A stretch of 64,000 bases of DNA, taken from Apostichopus japonicus (lineage: Eukaryota; Echinodermata; Holothuroidea; Aspidochirotida; Stichopodidae). Position 1 is the stretch's first letter. Each line of letters starts with the position of its first letter. The translations under genes and the position numbers were made by a program. Under the pieces are notes generated by a model. The model searched no databases. It was not told the origin of the DNA and saw only the letters and a list, made by a program, of their open reading frames with translations. Where the stretch lies: assembly GCF_037975245.1 (NCBI RefSeq), contig NC_092578.1, positions 6,487,001 through 6,551,000 on the forward strand, read 5' to 3'. Positions 25,306 to 37,115 of this stretch are shown one piece after another.

Positions 25306-26883
25306 ACCCATTTACGTTAATATGCTACCGGCCGCTCTAATTTCTGCCCACCCCCTCCCCTTGTTGTATTGGAGGTGTACATCCTATTCCCAGGTCACTA
25401 AATGATGGCTGCATCCATATTTGTGTTTTATTTCATTGTACACATTATACCTGCAGTTATCCCTCAAAGTTCAATTACGGAACCTTTTTCTTTTTTTCGT
25501 TGAATAATACCGTTCTTTATAAGCACCGTCTTGAAATTTGTAGGGCTGTTTAATAGTTTTGCCACTTTTCATTATTGACACATGGCCTATATTTTCCACT
25601 GCATTTGTAAAATGTTTTCTCATCCAGCTGTTTCAACCAGTTCTCCAGTTTGTAGATACATGAGAATTCATTTGTTAATTAATATTTTCATATAAAAGTC
25701 ACCATAATAAATGTTTAAAAGGAACCCGGGACAATTTGAATACTTATTTTATGTGGATAAACCCCAAGAAACATGGCGGGCAAAAATCATCCCAGCTTGG
25801 AGAGCATCTACCATGTCCGAAAATGCAAAGCTGCAGAAGAGAGAGATGTCCAAGAACATGGGATTTTGACTTACGATCCCATTTTCATTCACGTATTAGA
25901 AACTCAACATAACAGGGAGACAGACATAACTGTGTTCATAGAGCAATAGTATTTCTTGCCTCCCCCTGTAACATGAAGTACTTCCCTGTTTGACCTATGA
26001 CCTCACAAATCATATCTCTCCTGGCCTATAAAGACTTTATGATGTTTAGCAGTCAGGGATTGATATGAAACATGAAAAACACTTGTCAAATTCAATTTCA
26101 CAACACTTATTCAAAAGATAAGATTTTGGTAAACATGGACTGGGGATGCCTCCGGAAGGTGGTGTGTTGTGGATGTAATAGAGGGCGCTAGATCAGTCAA
26201 CTGCATATTAAGTTTATGGCTACTTGTCAGGAAAATTATCTGGTAGTTATATCTCAACGGAGAAAATTTGACTTTGGAGAGTACCTTGAAAAGAGCAATA
26301 CAAAATGGAATAAAACTATGACGATAAAATTTTCTGTTTAAAAAATGGACTGGTAACCCCCAACTGTAGCAAAAAGTGAAAATTTATGTAGTTATTGAGT
26401 ATGGGGGTGAGTAAATATGATATAGGTGTCATGATGCAACCAATGGTTGGCCACCATTGCATCAGTATACCATAAAAGCAGAGACCAAACTCAATGTCCA
26501 CACACAATAAACTCTTCACTGACTTGACATTTTCATTGTAGTAGTCTGTATCCCACAGAGTTTCATATTTCTGTTTTTAGTTGATAATATACAAATACAG
26601 AATACAAATACAGAATACAGAATACAGAAATATAAATGAAATTTAAAAAGTGACAGCTGCATGGTGATATTTAGTTTAGTACTTAGCACTTTACAAGTTG
26701 CTGTTAATGTTAGAAACCAGAGATATTCAAATGAGAAATATACTGAAAGAAATCCACATTGTACCCAATGTGATTTTAAGGCAAAAATCGACAAGTAAAT
26801 AATCATGATAAATTTGACTAAAACACCACTTCTAGATTTTTTTTCTTTCTCACTAACAACATTGATCAAAGGTCATATTCAGC
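25306..26883. other. Unannotated AT-rich stretch
   Basis: No exon or element recognised. A GAGGGCGCTA motif occurs at about 26182 and again at about 62007. Short AATACAGAATACAG tandem copies lie at 26590-26630. Confidence 0.5.
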
Positions 26884-26919
26884 AATTAATTAATTAATTA
26901 ATTAATTAATTAATTAATT
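26884..26919. repeat. (TTAA)n microsatellite
   Basis: About nine copies of the tetranucleotide TTAA/AATT. It directly abuts the duplicated block that follows. Confidence 0.95.
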
Positions 26920-26925
26920 CATATG

Positions 26926-27187
26926 ATCCTCAAATTTTGTCACCCCAGACACATCATGTTAGTATTAATCACAGATGAAAGCAAAAGTAAATCATTTTTC
27001 AAACATTTTGCTCTTTTCATTTCATATATTGAAATTAATCCCGACAATTTTATTAATGAATTTATAAGATCTCAAATGTTGTCACCCCAGACACATCATG
27101 TTAGTATTAATCACAGATGAGAGCAAAAATAAGTAATTTTTCAAACCTTTTGCTCTTTTCATTTCATATATTGAAATTAATCCCGAC
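26926..27187 (+). repeat. Tandem duplication with 142-bp period
   Basis: Two copies share GTCACCCCAGACACATCATG (26939 and 27081) through TTGAAATTAATCCCGAC with only a few differences, so the duplication is fairly recent. No coding content. Confidence 0.92.
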
Positions 27188-27332
27188 TGTAATCCAGCTG
27201 CATGATAATGACCTTAATACACTGCCGTGCGAATTAAGTCTGGAATGTAGCATCCAAAGAATTTATTGAAACACAGACTATATTGAACACAGACAGCATT
27301 ATTAAACACAAACAATTTATTAAACACACAAA

Positions 27333-27476
27333 ATGGCCGCTTTAAATGATCTGTGGAAAGAACATCTCCTCTCTCTGATCAAGTCGAGGGCCCCTGCAGA
27401 GAAATTTGCGAGCTGGGGCCTCTGTCTGAGATACAGTGCTAGCCACTGCATCGTTAATCGGAGCCCCACTCGTTAG
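27333..27476 (+). CDS. Candidate 47-codon small ORF
   Basis: ATG in a favourable context (AAAATGGCC) opens a 47-residue frame beginning MAALNDLWKEHLLSLIKSRA and ending in TAG. Base composition here is about 50% GC, against roughly a third around it, and CpG is kept. The complementary strand is also open across much of the same DNA, so the coding strand is uncertain. It could be a small protein, a first exon or a coding relic. Function unknown. Confidence 0.2.
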   Translation: MAALNDLWKEHLLSLIKSRAPAEKFASWGLCLRYSASHCIVNRSPTR

Positions 27477-27825
27477 TCCCAAATGAACAATTGGAAGTTA
27501 ACCGACTCGTCTGCAAGGTCTTTTCTTTCATCCAATTTGCATAGGACGGCGAAGAAGTTAAGTAAACATGAAAGACAGATAGATGCAAATATGTATTTTT
27601 TACATTTCGTTGCAAACTTTTTTTATTACAGTTATACCCAAATATAATGAGTTTTACTTTAATATAAGATAATAGTTGATCAAAACTTATTAGGTCATGT
27701 AGCTTAAGTGGCTAAATTTTAATTAATAAAACAGTTTAATTGCTTTATGGAAAAAAAAATTATCACTTTATTAGTCATAATCATTTGCGAAGTGTATGAT
27801 TTTAAAGCTGTTGTCACTTTTGACA

Positions 27826-28440
27826 GTCCTCCCTGTTGTTACTGTTGCACTTATTGTTGTTGCTGCTGTTACTGTTATTTTCTTAAGTACTGTTGCAATA
27901 ATTGCTGTTCTCTTAATTGTTGCTGTTACAATTGCTGTTGTTGTTGTTATTCTTCTTGTTACTGTTCATTACTATTGATGTTGCTGTCATGCTATAGTTA
28001 CTGTCCCCAATATTGCTGTTGCTACTGTTGCTGTATACTTATCCTTATTGCTGTCCTTCATGCTGCTGTCACTTTTGCTGTTGTTGCTGTTTTTGTTGCA
28101 CTTGCTGTTACTCTTGCTGCTACTGTTAGTTGCTACAGTTACTGTTGCCAATATTGCTGTTGATACTGTTGCTGTTGATACTTATCCTTATTGCTGTCCT
28201 TCATGCTGCTGTCACTATTGCTGTTGTTGCTGTTTTTGTTGCAGTTGCTGTTACTCTTGCTGCTACTGTTAATTGCTACTGATGTTGTTGCTGTCATGCT
28301 ACAGTTACTGTTGCGAATATTGCTGTTGCTACTGTTGCTGTATACCTATTGCTGTCCTTCCTGCTGTCACTATTACTGTTGTTACAATTGTTACTGTCTA
28401 TTTCTGTACTTGCTGCAATTATTGAATATGGTTGCATTTG
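27826..28440 (+). repeat. TGCTGT-rich array with 143-158-bp higher-order unit
   Basis: About 615 bp built from GTT, GCT, ACT and TGC triplets. On top of this a longer unit repeats: CTGTCCTTC occurs at 28051, 28194 and 28352, and TGCTGCTACTGTTA(A/G)TTGCTA occurs twice. Frames across it give Leu/Val- or Cys/Tyr-rich peptides that look like membrane proteins but merely reflect the repeat. Confidence 0.9.
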
Positions 28441-30012
28441 TTGCTGGTACTAGATGAGTTTCAGTACAGCTAATATGATTTGTACTTGCTGCGTACGGGT
28501 ACATAATGCACAATTAGGCCATGAGTATGAAATACACATAAGATTATGGAAAAATGTACTGCAGTGCGACAAGTACATTAATACAGATTTGAGTACTACC
28601 GGTCTGCATGATAACAATGGTTTTAGTTTTATACTAGTTATTTTAACTCTCCTTTAATTCCCAACATCAATATAAGCAGAGATTTTTAGTTTTTTTTTTT
28701 CTAATGCCTTGTCATTGATCCTCTTCTTCACATCCTTTCACACATTAAGAATTAACCCCCGTTATTATTCATCCTCTTTTTCGTTAAAATCTACATCCGT
28801 GTATGATTACAATGGGGAGTCTCCAGAAATTTTCATGCTGCACATGTGACCTGTAATAAACCTGTATGACTATGAATAAATTCATGCTTTATCGAGACAC
28901 ACAGCCCCCAGGTCGGTTTAAAATTGAAGGGCCTCCTCTATGTGTAGGTGTGATCTCTTATTAATCCCGTTTGAGAAAAGAGAATTCCTTAATAACTTGC
29001 CTATTCTTAAATCATGCTCGTTTTTTTTTTGGTTTTTTTTTTTCTCGAAACAGGTGTTACTGATATTAACACTGACACACTGACTACAGGAGAAAAAATC
29101 TTACAGTGCTGTCTAAAAGTATTTAATCAAAAAGACTGATCCTTTGACTTAAAATTGGGAAACCAATATATCTCACTGTCGGCTGGTTTTCTATCATTTG
29201 AAGAGGTTCATGAGAAGAATTAGCGAAAGGGCAGTCCAAAAAAAAAAAAAAAAACATGAATTTTTTTTTCTTTCTTTTTTTTCTTCCCCCCCCCCCCTGT
29301 CAGGAATGATTTAAACCGCTATTGAGGTGTGCTTTAAGGAGCTTTCCGATGTTGACTAAATAGGTTACTGCCATTTTATGATTTTTCCACTTTTTTAATC
29401 ACCTGGCAGATAAGCACATTGATGCCATCTGTCTGTCTTTGTTGGCCAATATCTTGCACCGAACATGAATCGATTACTTCGTTAAAAATGAAAGAGAATC
29501 AGTTCCAGATGACGGAAAACCGTCAAAACGATCACGGAAAGGAAGGAGAGTGATAGAAACAGTCGGATAAAAATCCTGTGGAAAAAATCACGTAGATTCG
29601 CTTCTGATAGTGGTAGATTCTGAAGGAGGAGACAGTGGGCGGTGCGGTTGCTAAAACGTTTCCAGTCATGTCACTTAGTCAGGTAGATGGGAGAGTGCAA
29701 ATGTAGAACAGAGACAGGTAAGAGAGGAGCAAAGTTAATATAAATGGATTTGCTATTCAAACTGGATTGACAGTTTGAACAAACTATTAAGGATGTCAGT
29801 CCTTTCGTTCTGACAGAATAAATGCATAAGCAGCGAGGAATGAAAGATTCCAAATTTCTTGATTATAGAACTGACAGCAGTGATTAAAAAGTTGAAGATA
29901 TGAATAGGTTTTACCTATATTGAAATGAACAAAATTGGTACCCTTTAATAGCTAGAGTGCCATTTATAAGTGTCCACCAAATACCAGCAATGGGAACGCG
30001 AATCTTTTATTC
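28441..30012. other. Unannotated stretch
   Basis: Homopolymer A, T and C runs occur near 29030, 29240 and 29290. No supported gene. Confidence 0.5.
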
Positions 30013-30420
30013 CACTGTTCCAGTCTCCACCACCAGTCCCCCCTACAACCACCAGTTTCCCCTACCACCAACAGTCTTCTCTCTCACCACCAGTCTCCCC
30101 TCCTAGCTACTACCAATGCCCCTCCCACTACCAGTGTTTCCTACCACCACCAGTCCCCCTCCCATCATCTTCCACCACCAGTCCCCACCATCTTCCACCA
30201 CCAGTCCCTCCCTCCCACCATCTCCCACCACCAGTCCCCTCCCACCATCTCCCACCACCAGTCCCCCTCCACCATCTTCCACCACAAGTCCCCCTCCCAT
30301 CATATCCCACCATTTCCCACCATCTCCCACCACCAGTCTCTCCTCCTCCTCCTCCTCCTCCTCCTCCTCCTCCTCCTCCTACCACCAGTCTCTCCTCCTC
30401 CTTCCATCCTCTCTCCAACA
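30013..30420 (+). repeat. CCACCACCAGTC-type pyrimidine-rich repeat with (TCC)n
   Basis: CACCACCAGTC recurs about a dozen times with irregular spacing, followed by about 15 TCC triplets at 30333-30379. The 238-codon plus-strand ORF over this block and the minus-strand Gly-rich frames are products of the repeat. Confidence 0.88.
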
Positions 30421-31260
30421 TCACATTTGGACTTTATTTATTCGATGGCCATGGGTCAGGTTACATTTTCACTTGTTTGCTTTGTTTAGCATTTAACGCT
30501 TACAAAATACATAGTTGGTGTAAACTCAATAGGAAACATATTAACAAGGTTTGTGAGAAAATACAACATTTGATGACATTTTCTGATGTTTGTGAAATTG
30601 TGATCCTAAACCCCATGCTTCTAACTTCTCCTTTAACTGAAGCTCCAGTCTGGAGCTATAATTCAGGCAAGCAAAATTTACGATAAATTTATCCAGGTTG
30701 CCATGGCGATGGGGTTATTCACCACTAAAATTTTGACATTTTAAATTTGCAGGGCACGGGGTGTCCATGCTAGCTAGCATGTATAGACTTTATTCACAAT
30801 TGGATCAGACCGCCTTAAATTCCAAAAATTACTGACTTTTTTACATCAATGTACATACCAGCGAATTATCCCCAATAAATCCAAATTTGAGCTTCACACC
30901 ATACTATCTCTCTATTGTTGTTTATTTTGTAAGTACCTCACTTCTGCTAAATACGGTATCATACCAAGAGAGTGAAGAACACTTCAGAATTTGGATTCAG
31001 TTATGAGATTGGTCAACAAAAGGAAAGTGAAAGTTAATGGATATAAAGGATACATGAGGAAATAGAAATATATGGCCAATGCAAGGGGGGGGGGGAGGAG
31101 AGAGGGGAATTCCAGTCAGGAGACATAATATCACTAACAATTTACATATATATGTTGATGTGCCTGGGAAATAATTAGCCTGTTTAGTATCATATTTCAT
31201 TTTCACAGCACAGAAACTTTAACACAATTTCAGTAACTACTATTTAAAGAATAACCTGTA
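30421..31260. other. Unannotated stretch
   Basis: No element or exon supported. A G-run lies near 31086. Confidence 0.5.
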
Positions 31261-31690
31261 CCGAGTGGATGGGAGTGGATGGGAGTGGATGGGAGTGGAT
31301 GGGAGTGGATGGGAGTGGATGGGAGTGGATGGGAGTGGATGGGAGTGGATGGGAGTGGATGGGAGTGGATGGGAGTGGATGGGAGTGGATGGGAGTGGAT
31401 GGGAGTGGATGGGAGTGGATGGGAGTGGATGGGAGTGGATGGGAGTGGATGGGAGTGGATGGGAGTGGATGGGAGTGGATGGGAGTGGATGGGAGTGGAT
31501 GGGAGTGGATGGGAGTGGATGGGAGTGGATGGGAGTGGATGGGAGTGGATGGGAGTGGATGGGAGTGGATGGGAGTGGATGGGAGTGGATGGGAGTGGAT
31601 GGGAGTGGATGGGAGTGGATGGGAGTGGATGGGAGTGGATGGGAGTGGATGGGAGTGGATGGGAGTGGATGGGAGTGGATGGGAGTGGAT
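31261..31690 (+). repeat. Perfect 10-bp minisatellite, 42 copies
   Basis: From 31271 to 31690 the unit GGGAGTGGAT is repeated 42 times without a single change, preceded by one imperfect copy (CCGAGTGGAT). Because 10 is not a multiple of three and the unit has no stop in any frame, three plus-strand frames and at least one minus-strand frame stay open for 130-150 codons. These are artefacts. The flank continues GATGAGCATCATG. Confidence 0.98.
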
Positions 31691-31772
31691 GAGCATCATG
31701 AAGAGCATGAGGAGATGATTAGTAAAACATTCATGAATTTATTCATTTTTAAGGCAGATGTCTAATAACCGT

Positions 31773-31794
31773 TATATATATAAATATATATATG

Positions 31795-31861
<67 letters not shown>

Positions 31862-31862
31862 T
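31773..31862. repeat. (TA)n microsatellite
   Basis: About 90 bp of TA with a few TG and AA interruptions. It borders the left end of the tRNA-like element that follows. Confidence 0.93.
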
Positions 31863-31866
31863 AATA

Positions 31867-32193
31867 TACACGTTTGGTTGATTGGCGTCTATCCTGGCGC
31901 AGAGTGCTCTATGTCCGGTGGACAGGGCAAAGTATCTCTTTCGAGATCCGGCTTTAGGATTCACAAATGATTTTCGAGTTGGTTAGCATCATGTTTGATC
32001 TCTAGAGTAAGGCAAAATATATCACCAAAACAGAACTAGTATTGTTCGATACAGGTGAAAAACGCCTACAGTGGAATTACGACCTTCCTTACCGGTTTCG
32101 AACCTCTGGACATACAATCAGCGTCCATGGGTTCGAATCCCGGTCGAGGCTGGAAGTTTTTTCACTGTTCTTGATTTTCCAACTCATTACAAT

Positions 32194-32230
<37 letters not shown>
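31867..32230 (+). mobile_element. tRNA-like SINE candidate bracketed by (TA)n
   Basis: A segment of about 330 bp between two TA tracts. GGTTCGAATCCC at 32130-32141 matches the Pol III B-box. TGGCGCAGAGTG near 31894 is a weak A-box, too far upstream for a normal tRNA head, so the head is rearranged or only the 3' half is tRNA-derived. The 3' part (GAGGCTGGAAGTTTTTTCA, then TTGATTTTCCAACTCA) recurs at 48.6 kb, also ending in (TA)n. The shared unit plus the TA tail indicates a retroposed family. Confidence 0.65.
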
Positions 32231-35200
32231 TTAGTCACACTTAAAATTCCACCTGCACTCTATATATAAATTAATAGTATTACTTCTAAAAGGAGCAATT
32301 AAACAAGAAACTTTGGTAAATCCAAAGCATAGCAGAATTAAGGAAGCAGAAAGCAAACCTGCAAACAAATACAGAGTGACATTACATATTCAAAAGGACA
32401 TGTATTTCCCCACCACACCTCCCCCCCCCCCCCACCCTTTTGTAAACTCTCCTGAAAGAATCAGATCACAAACTGATGGCTCCATTTTCCATTAATTGGT
32501 TTTAATTGAAAAACTTGTCATTTACACCGAGCATAAACTTTGTAGGTGTAACGAGCGCAGTTGTAAATCTCTGCAAATATCCGTAGTTTTTTATCTGGAT
32601 ATATATTATAAGACCTGACGAGGAATCTGAAGCTGCTCAGCTGTCTCCCATATTCACATCACCGCCTGTCGATATAGGCACATGCAATCAGATGAAGAAG
32701 GTATTCTCCTAATTGATTAATCAATGACCCAGTATTATCGAATGTTGTGGTCGTAGGTCGTCGGATGGATCCAGTCTTAAGTGACTTCACAGAGGGGGGG
32801 GGGAGGGGGGAGGGAAGGAAGGAAGGAAATAAACATTTATGTGACAATTTGAATGTTACAGCCTCACTGATACATATGTCACCTGCTTACAAAACCCTCC
32901 ACTGGAATAGAATATTGAATGTTTATGTTTCATTTTCCAATTATTTGTTTGGGTCGGGGGAGGATGGGGAGGGGAGGATTAAGGAGGAGAAACTATAGAT
33001 ATAAGGGAATAATTTATCCAGCATTGCATCACAAAACTGCTATGCAAAAAGTACAGCCTAAGTGATACAAATGTTACTTGCTAAAAATGCATTGGAAAAG
33101 AATATTGTATGCAAATGTTACATTTTCCATTTTCTTTATGTGGGGGAGAGGAGGGAAGGCATTGCAAACTGTTATGCAAATTGGGCAACTCGAATATAAG
33201 TGCAAGTTAAGTACACAAATTACCAACACATTAATTCAACCGCCAGTGACCATTAAACTAAGACAGTTGTCTTTTTGCCACAGACACAAAGCTGAACCAA
33301 TCTAATGAACACTATCTGCAAAATTTGTTGGTGAACATGCATTACCTGATTGAAACAGACTGACTTTTTCCCTCGTTATTTGAGCAACATTTCACATTGC
33401 AAAGAGAGACAAAAAAGGATCATTATTTACGCAAAAGAAAAATCCTAACGACTTTCCACTTAGTTAGCATACCTCCTGCACTATATGTTACTATGAATAT
33501 GATGACAAATCTTGTTTGTTTTGAAAATCAAATACAAATTGAATAAACCTCAGTTTAATACAACTGGGTACACAATGTTATCTTAGCCGATTACTCATAT
33601 TAATTAACTTTTCCCATTTCATATTACACCCTTACTTTGCATAATTTATCCCTTCGATAACAATCTGGGAGAACATAACCTATTAATTTCATCCCGACTT
33701 CCCTTTTTCAACCATCTTCTGCCCTTCTCCTACCACTCCTTGACCCTCTGTTCCTCCCTAATTACTAAATTAAAATTGTACAAGTATACCTATATGGGTA
33801 AACGATTATATACAGGCTTGTTGTATGCATGGTAATTGGCAATCTATTCGGCTACATGTTTAATACTGAATATTCAGAAATCAAACAAAAATATGTACAT
33901 CACATGATAATACCACAATGATGTAACAAGTGAGCCATGAAGTGAGTACTACCTCTCTCTGTCCCTCTCAGCCCCATTCATCCCCTCTATTATCAAGTCC
34001 CCCCACCATCCCTCCCTACCACCCCGCCTATCTCTCTCGACCCTCTCTTTCCGTCTCCCCTCACCCACCGATCTTCACTACTATGTACTTTCAAGATGCT
34101 CACTATAGCCCTGCATGCATTGCTGAATTAGTAAACCCTATATGTACTATATATATGTAACATGGAATTTTTGTTGATTAAAGATCACAATATCTGAGCC
34201 CAAAGTATCTTTAACATACAAATGTCGAGCACAACACTTCGGGAATGGAAAGTGCTTGTATTTCTGGATCGTGTAATTGACATTATTAGTTTCTTTTCAC
34301 TTCATTTCACTTATTTATCGCACTTTGTCATATTTTGCCGGTAAAAGGGTTAAGAAGAGAGTTAGAGAGAGTACGGAGAAGGTGAGATAGAAGTAAAAAT
34401 GTCAAAGATATTAAAGAGTGCAAGACCCATTCAGCCAGAGTTCATGGACATTAAAGAAAACTACTAGTATATAATATTTACAGTTATCATAAGAAATAAA
34501 AATGGGAGGGGGGAAGGAAGGAAGGTATATTAGGGGCAACAACAAAAAATTAACTGAAAAAAAAAAAATGAAAAAATGAAATTTAAAAAAAAAATAGACC
34601 CTAGGCCCAGCATGTTGATCATAACCCTTCCATTAACCCCACCCTGCATTTTCAACAACTGGCAATTTTTCTTTTCACTGAGTTCACAATGGTACAGAAT
34701 TTAACCAACGTGCAAACTTACACACCTGTTAAACAAATGTGTAAATTTGGATTGACTAATTCATATAGACACTGTCCATGCAAACTAAACCTTGTCATGC
34801 AAGAGAATTAACTCTTACTAATACTACTACTACTAAAAAAAAATAGGCTTCAGAATGGAAAAAGAAAGTCGAATATTTGTTCCAAGGTTAATTTTATAAA
34901 CTCACAGCCAGTAAAATAATAAAATTCATGCATACTTTGTTCACCAAGGAAAAACAAACCTCTGGCCAAATATGCACACTATATGTACTTCATATAGGTG
35001 GCACGCACTACTGTTAACCACCAAGAGGCATATACCCTAATGCATGCATGATACTGATACAGTTTTTCTTTTTTAACTATATAGTTACAAAGTACATTCT
35101 TTGCAATGATAACATGCCACGCTTTTCACAAAATGGTAGCCTCGGTTAAATTTAGCTAAATAGTATCTGTTTCTGATATAAATGCAGCAGGAAAATGCAA

Positions 35201-35497
35201 ATTTGTAGTTGAAGGTCATTAGTATATTGACCCCAATTTCAGTATAAGTGTAATAATTCATCTTAAAAGCTGCGACAAAATTCTCTCTCCCCCCCCCCGT
35301 GCCTCTGACCCTCACAATTTCTTCCAGATTAGTAAATTAGACCACCTTTGAAGATGGAGAATGAGTGGCCACTTTTTGGTGACAATATACTCATCACCTT
35401 TTATTAACTATCTGTATTGAAACGTTTGCAAAATTATTATGATTATTTTCAGCATTTAGATCGCTATTCACACCTCAAAGGGTGTACCATAGAGTGT
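32231..35497. other. Unannotated stretch with a diverged local duplication
   Basis: 32839-32990 and 33019-33160 are diverged direct copies (shared ACAGCCT.A.TGATACA and GAATATTG.ATG blocks). C- and G-runs are frequent. 33950-34075 is pyrimidine-rich. No exon supported. Confidence 0.5.
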
Positions 35498-35802
35498 ACA
35501 ACTTAGCCCTTGTCATTGGTAACTTGTCACACCTACACGCCAAAGTGTGCACAATTCAATCAATCTCTCGTGGGACACCACAGTGCACCACAACCACGTG
35601 TCCCCCGGGGAACTTCCCATAGGTGCAGCCACAAACCGGCGCACGCAACAAAATTTACAACTTACCTCGCAAGTCCCCATTTATACACCTGGGCGAAGAG
35701 ATATCAAGTGCCTTGCCCAAGGATACAACATAATCTGGCCAGGGCTCGAACCTGTAATCCTTAGATCACCAGTCCACTGCCTTAACCACTTGACCACAGC
35801 GC
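35498..35802 (-). mobile_element. tRNA-derived SINE, copy A
   Basis: About 305 bp on the minus strand. The head has an A-box TGGTCAAGTGG (35796-35786) and a B-box GGTTCGAGCC (35752-35743), with a Ser/Leu-tRNA-like arrangement (GGTTAAGGCAGTGGACTGG). Then comes CCTTGGGCAAGGCACTT, a box seen in SINEs of many animals, and a body ending GTGACAAGTTACCAATGAC. The second copy lies at 53.6 kb. The plus-strand ORFs of 84 and 128 codons are SINE translations. Confidence 0.9.
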
Positions 35803-37066
35803 CCCCCCACAAAGACAGCAATGAGAATTACACTGTTACGTATGGGAATGGGTCAGCTGCGTTTATGCACAGTGTTACTTCCAGTACTAGGAAAAGGAGC
35901 ATTTACCTTTCAAACTTGGGCGGGGTAAAATGATCATTCAATAACGAATATGGATTATATTTAAAGGATTAATGTCAGCTCGTTTGAATTTACAGATCAT
36001 TCCGTAAATATTCAAAAGGAAATTTTGTTTCGAGGTTGCATATTTTACCGAATAAATGTAAGCAGGTTTTACAGTCCCTGAAGCTAGTATACAGAGGTTC
36101 TTTTGAGCTTTCACAAAATACTTTCACTCCCAACATCATCCCACAATTTGTTAAATATTTAGACATATTTGAATAACTTAAAAAATGTGAATGGCAATAC
36201 AATAGGAATTTTTTAAATTCTTCTACATTCTTAAGTTTACAGGATTAACTTTCACTTTAATGTCTGGTTATCTATTTCTTAAGATTGTTCACTCATGCTA
36301 CTGGAGAACAAACATTTTAAAGATTGGAATAATATCAGGGTTGAAGGTCTTTCAATAAAATAATGTGTTCTTAAACTTCGTACCAAGTTAACCTGAAGTC
36401 ACTTTGGGAATGGTTTACTGTACTATAACCTGTTATGAAAAGAGGTGGCACTGTTCATAAATATTTCACTTAGGAAAATCATGTAGTACTTGTACAAAAA
36501 TGTTTTCTGGAAGGGGCCTGAGACTCTCAATGATGGTAGAGGTGGTGTCTAGGTCACCATGGTAACACATGGATTGTTTCAAAATAAATGTGATGTCACT
36601 ACATGATAAAGGTTCTTTCCAAGTCTGCTGCTGTCGATCTTAAAGATAAAGGGGAACAATCAATTTCTTTGGGCTTAATTAATCGGGAGACTTGGAAGAA
36701 GGGAATGTGGCTGATAACAATTACGCCATCAGGAAATGTTCTAGCTTTATACTTTTCAACATGTTTTGAAACACATGCCTATAGTAGCAGCTAGCCTCAT
36801 CTTAAATGGTATCGAACAGGTGGGAAATAAGAGGTGGGCAGAGTAGTGGGGGTGGTGGGGTCGGGGTGGATTGGTAATACATTGGTTCTCTCTAGGACCC
36901 TGCGATTATACCACCCTGTCAGCTTATCGGTGATGCCATTAATACATGTGCCATGTATCATGTAAAGTCTACAATAAACAGCAGTTTCCAAAATTGGTAT
37001 ATTGTGATATGTTGATGAACCCTAGTGACACCATAAAATATATACAAATATATTCATACATATATA

Positions 37067-37115
<49 letters not shown>

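Noticed and set aside
26182-26192. GAGGGCGCTA motif, also near 62007, resembling part of a CTCF core
   Set aside because: Only a partial match to the known consensus, and two short occurrences are not evidence of binding.
27747-28457. Leu- and Cys-rich ORFs resembling membrane proteins
   Set aside because: They reflect the TGCTGT triplet array and occur in more than one frame.
29680-29714. 35-nt plus-strand segment between a CAG acceptor and GACAG-GTAAGA donor
   Set aside because: Weak pyrimidine tract, and a length at which one open frame is expected by chance.
29970-30686. 238-codon plus-strand ORF, the longest in the window
   Set aside because: Most of it is the CCACCACCAGTC repeat and (TCC)n. 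The unique remainder has no motif and no splice or start support.
31265-31765. ORFs of 137-166 codons on both strands
   Set aside because: They are translations of the perfect 10-bp minisatellite, which has no stop codon in these frames.
36603-36794. 63-codon plus-strand ORF with natural composition
   Set aside because: No motif, no supporting context, and of a length expected by chance in 64 kb.
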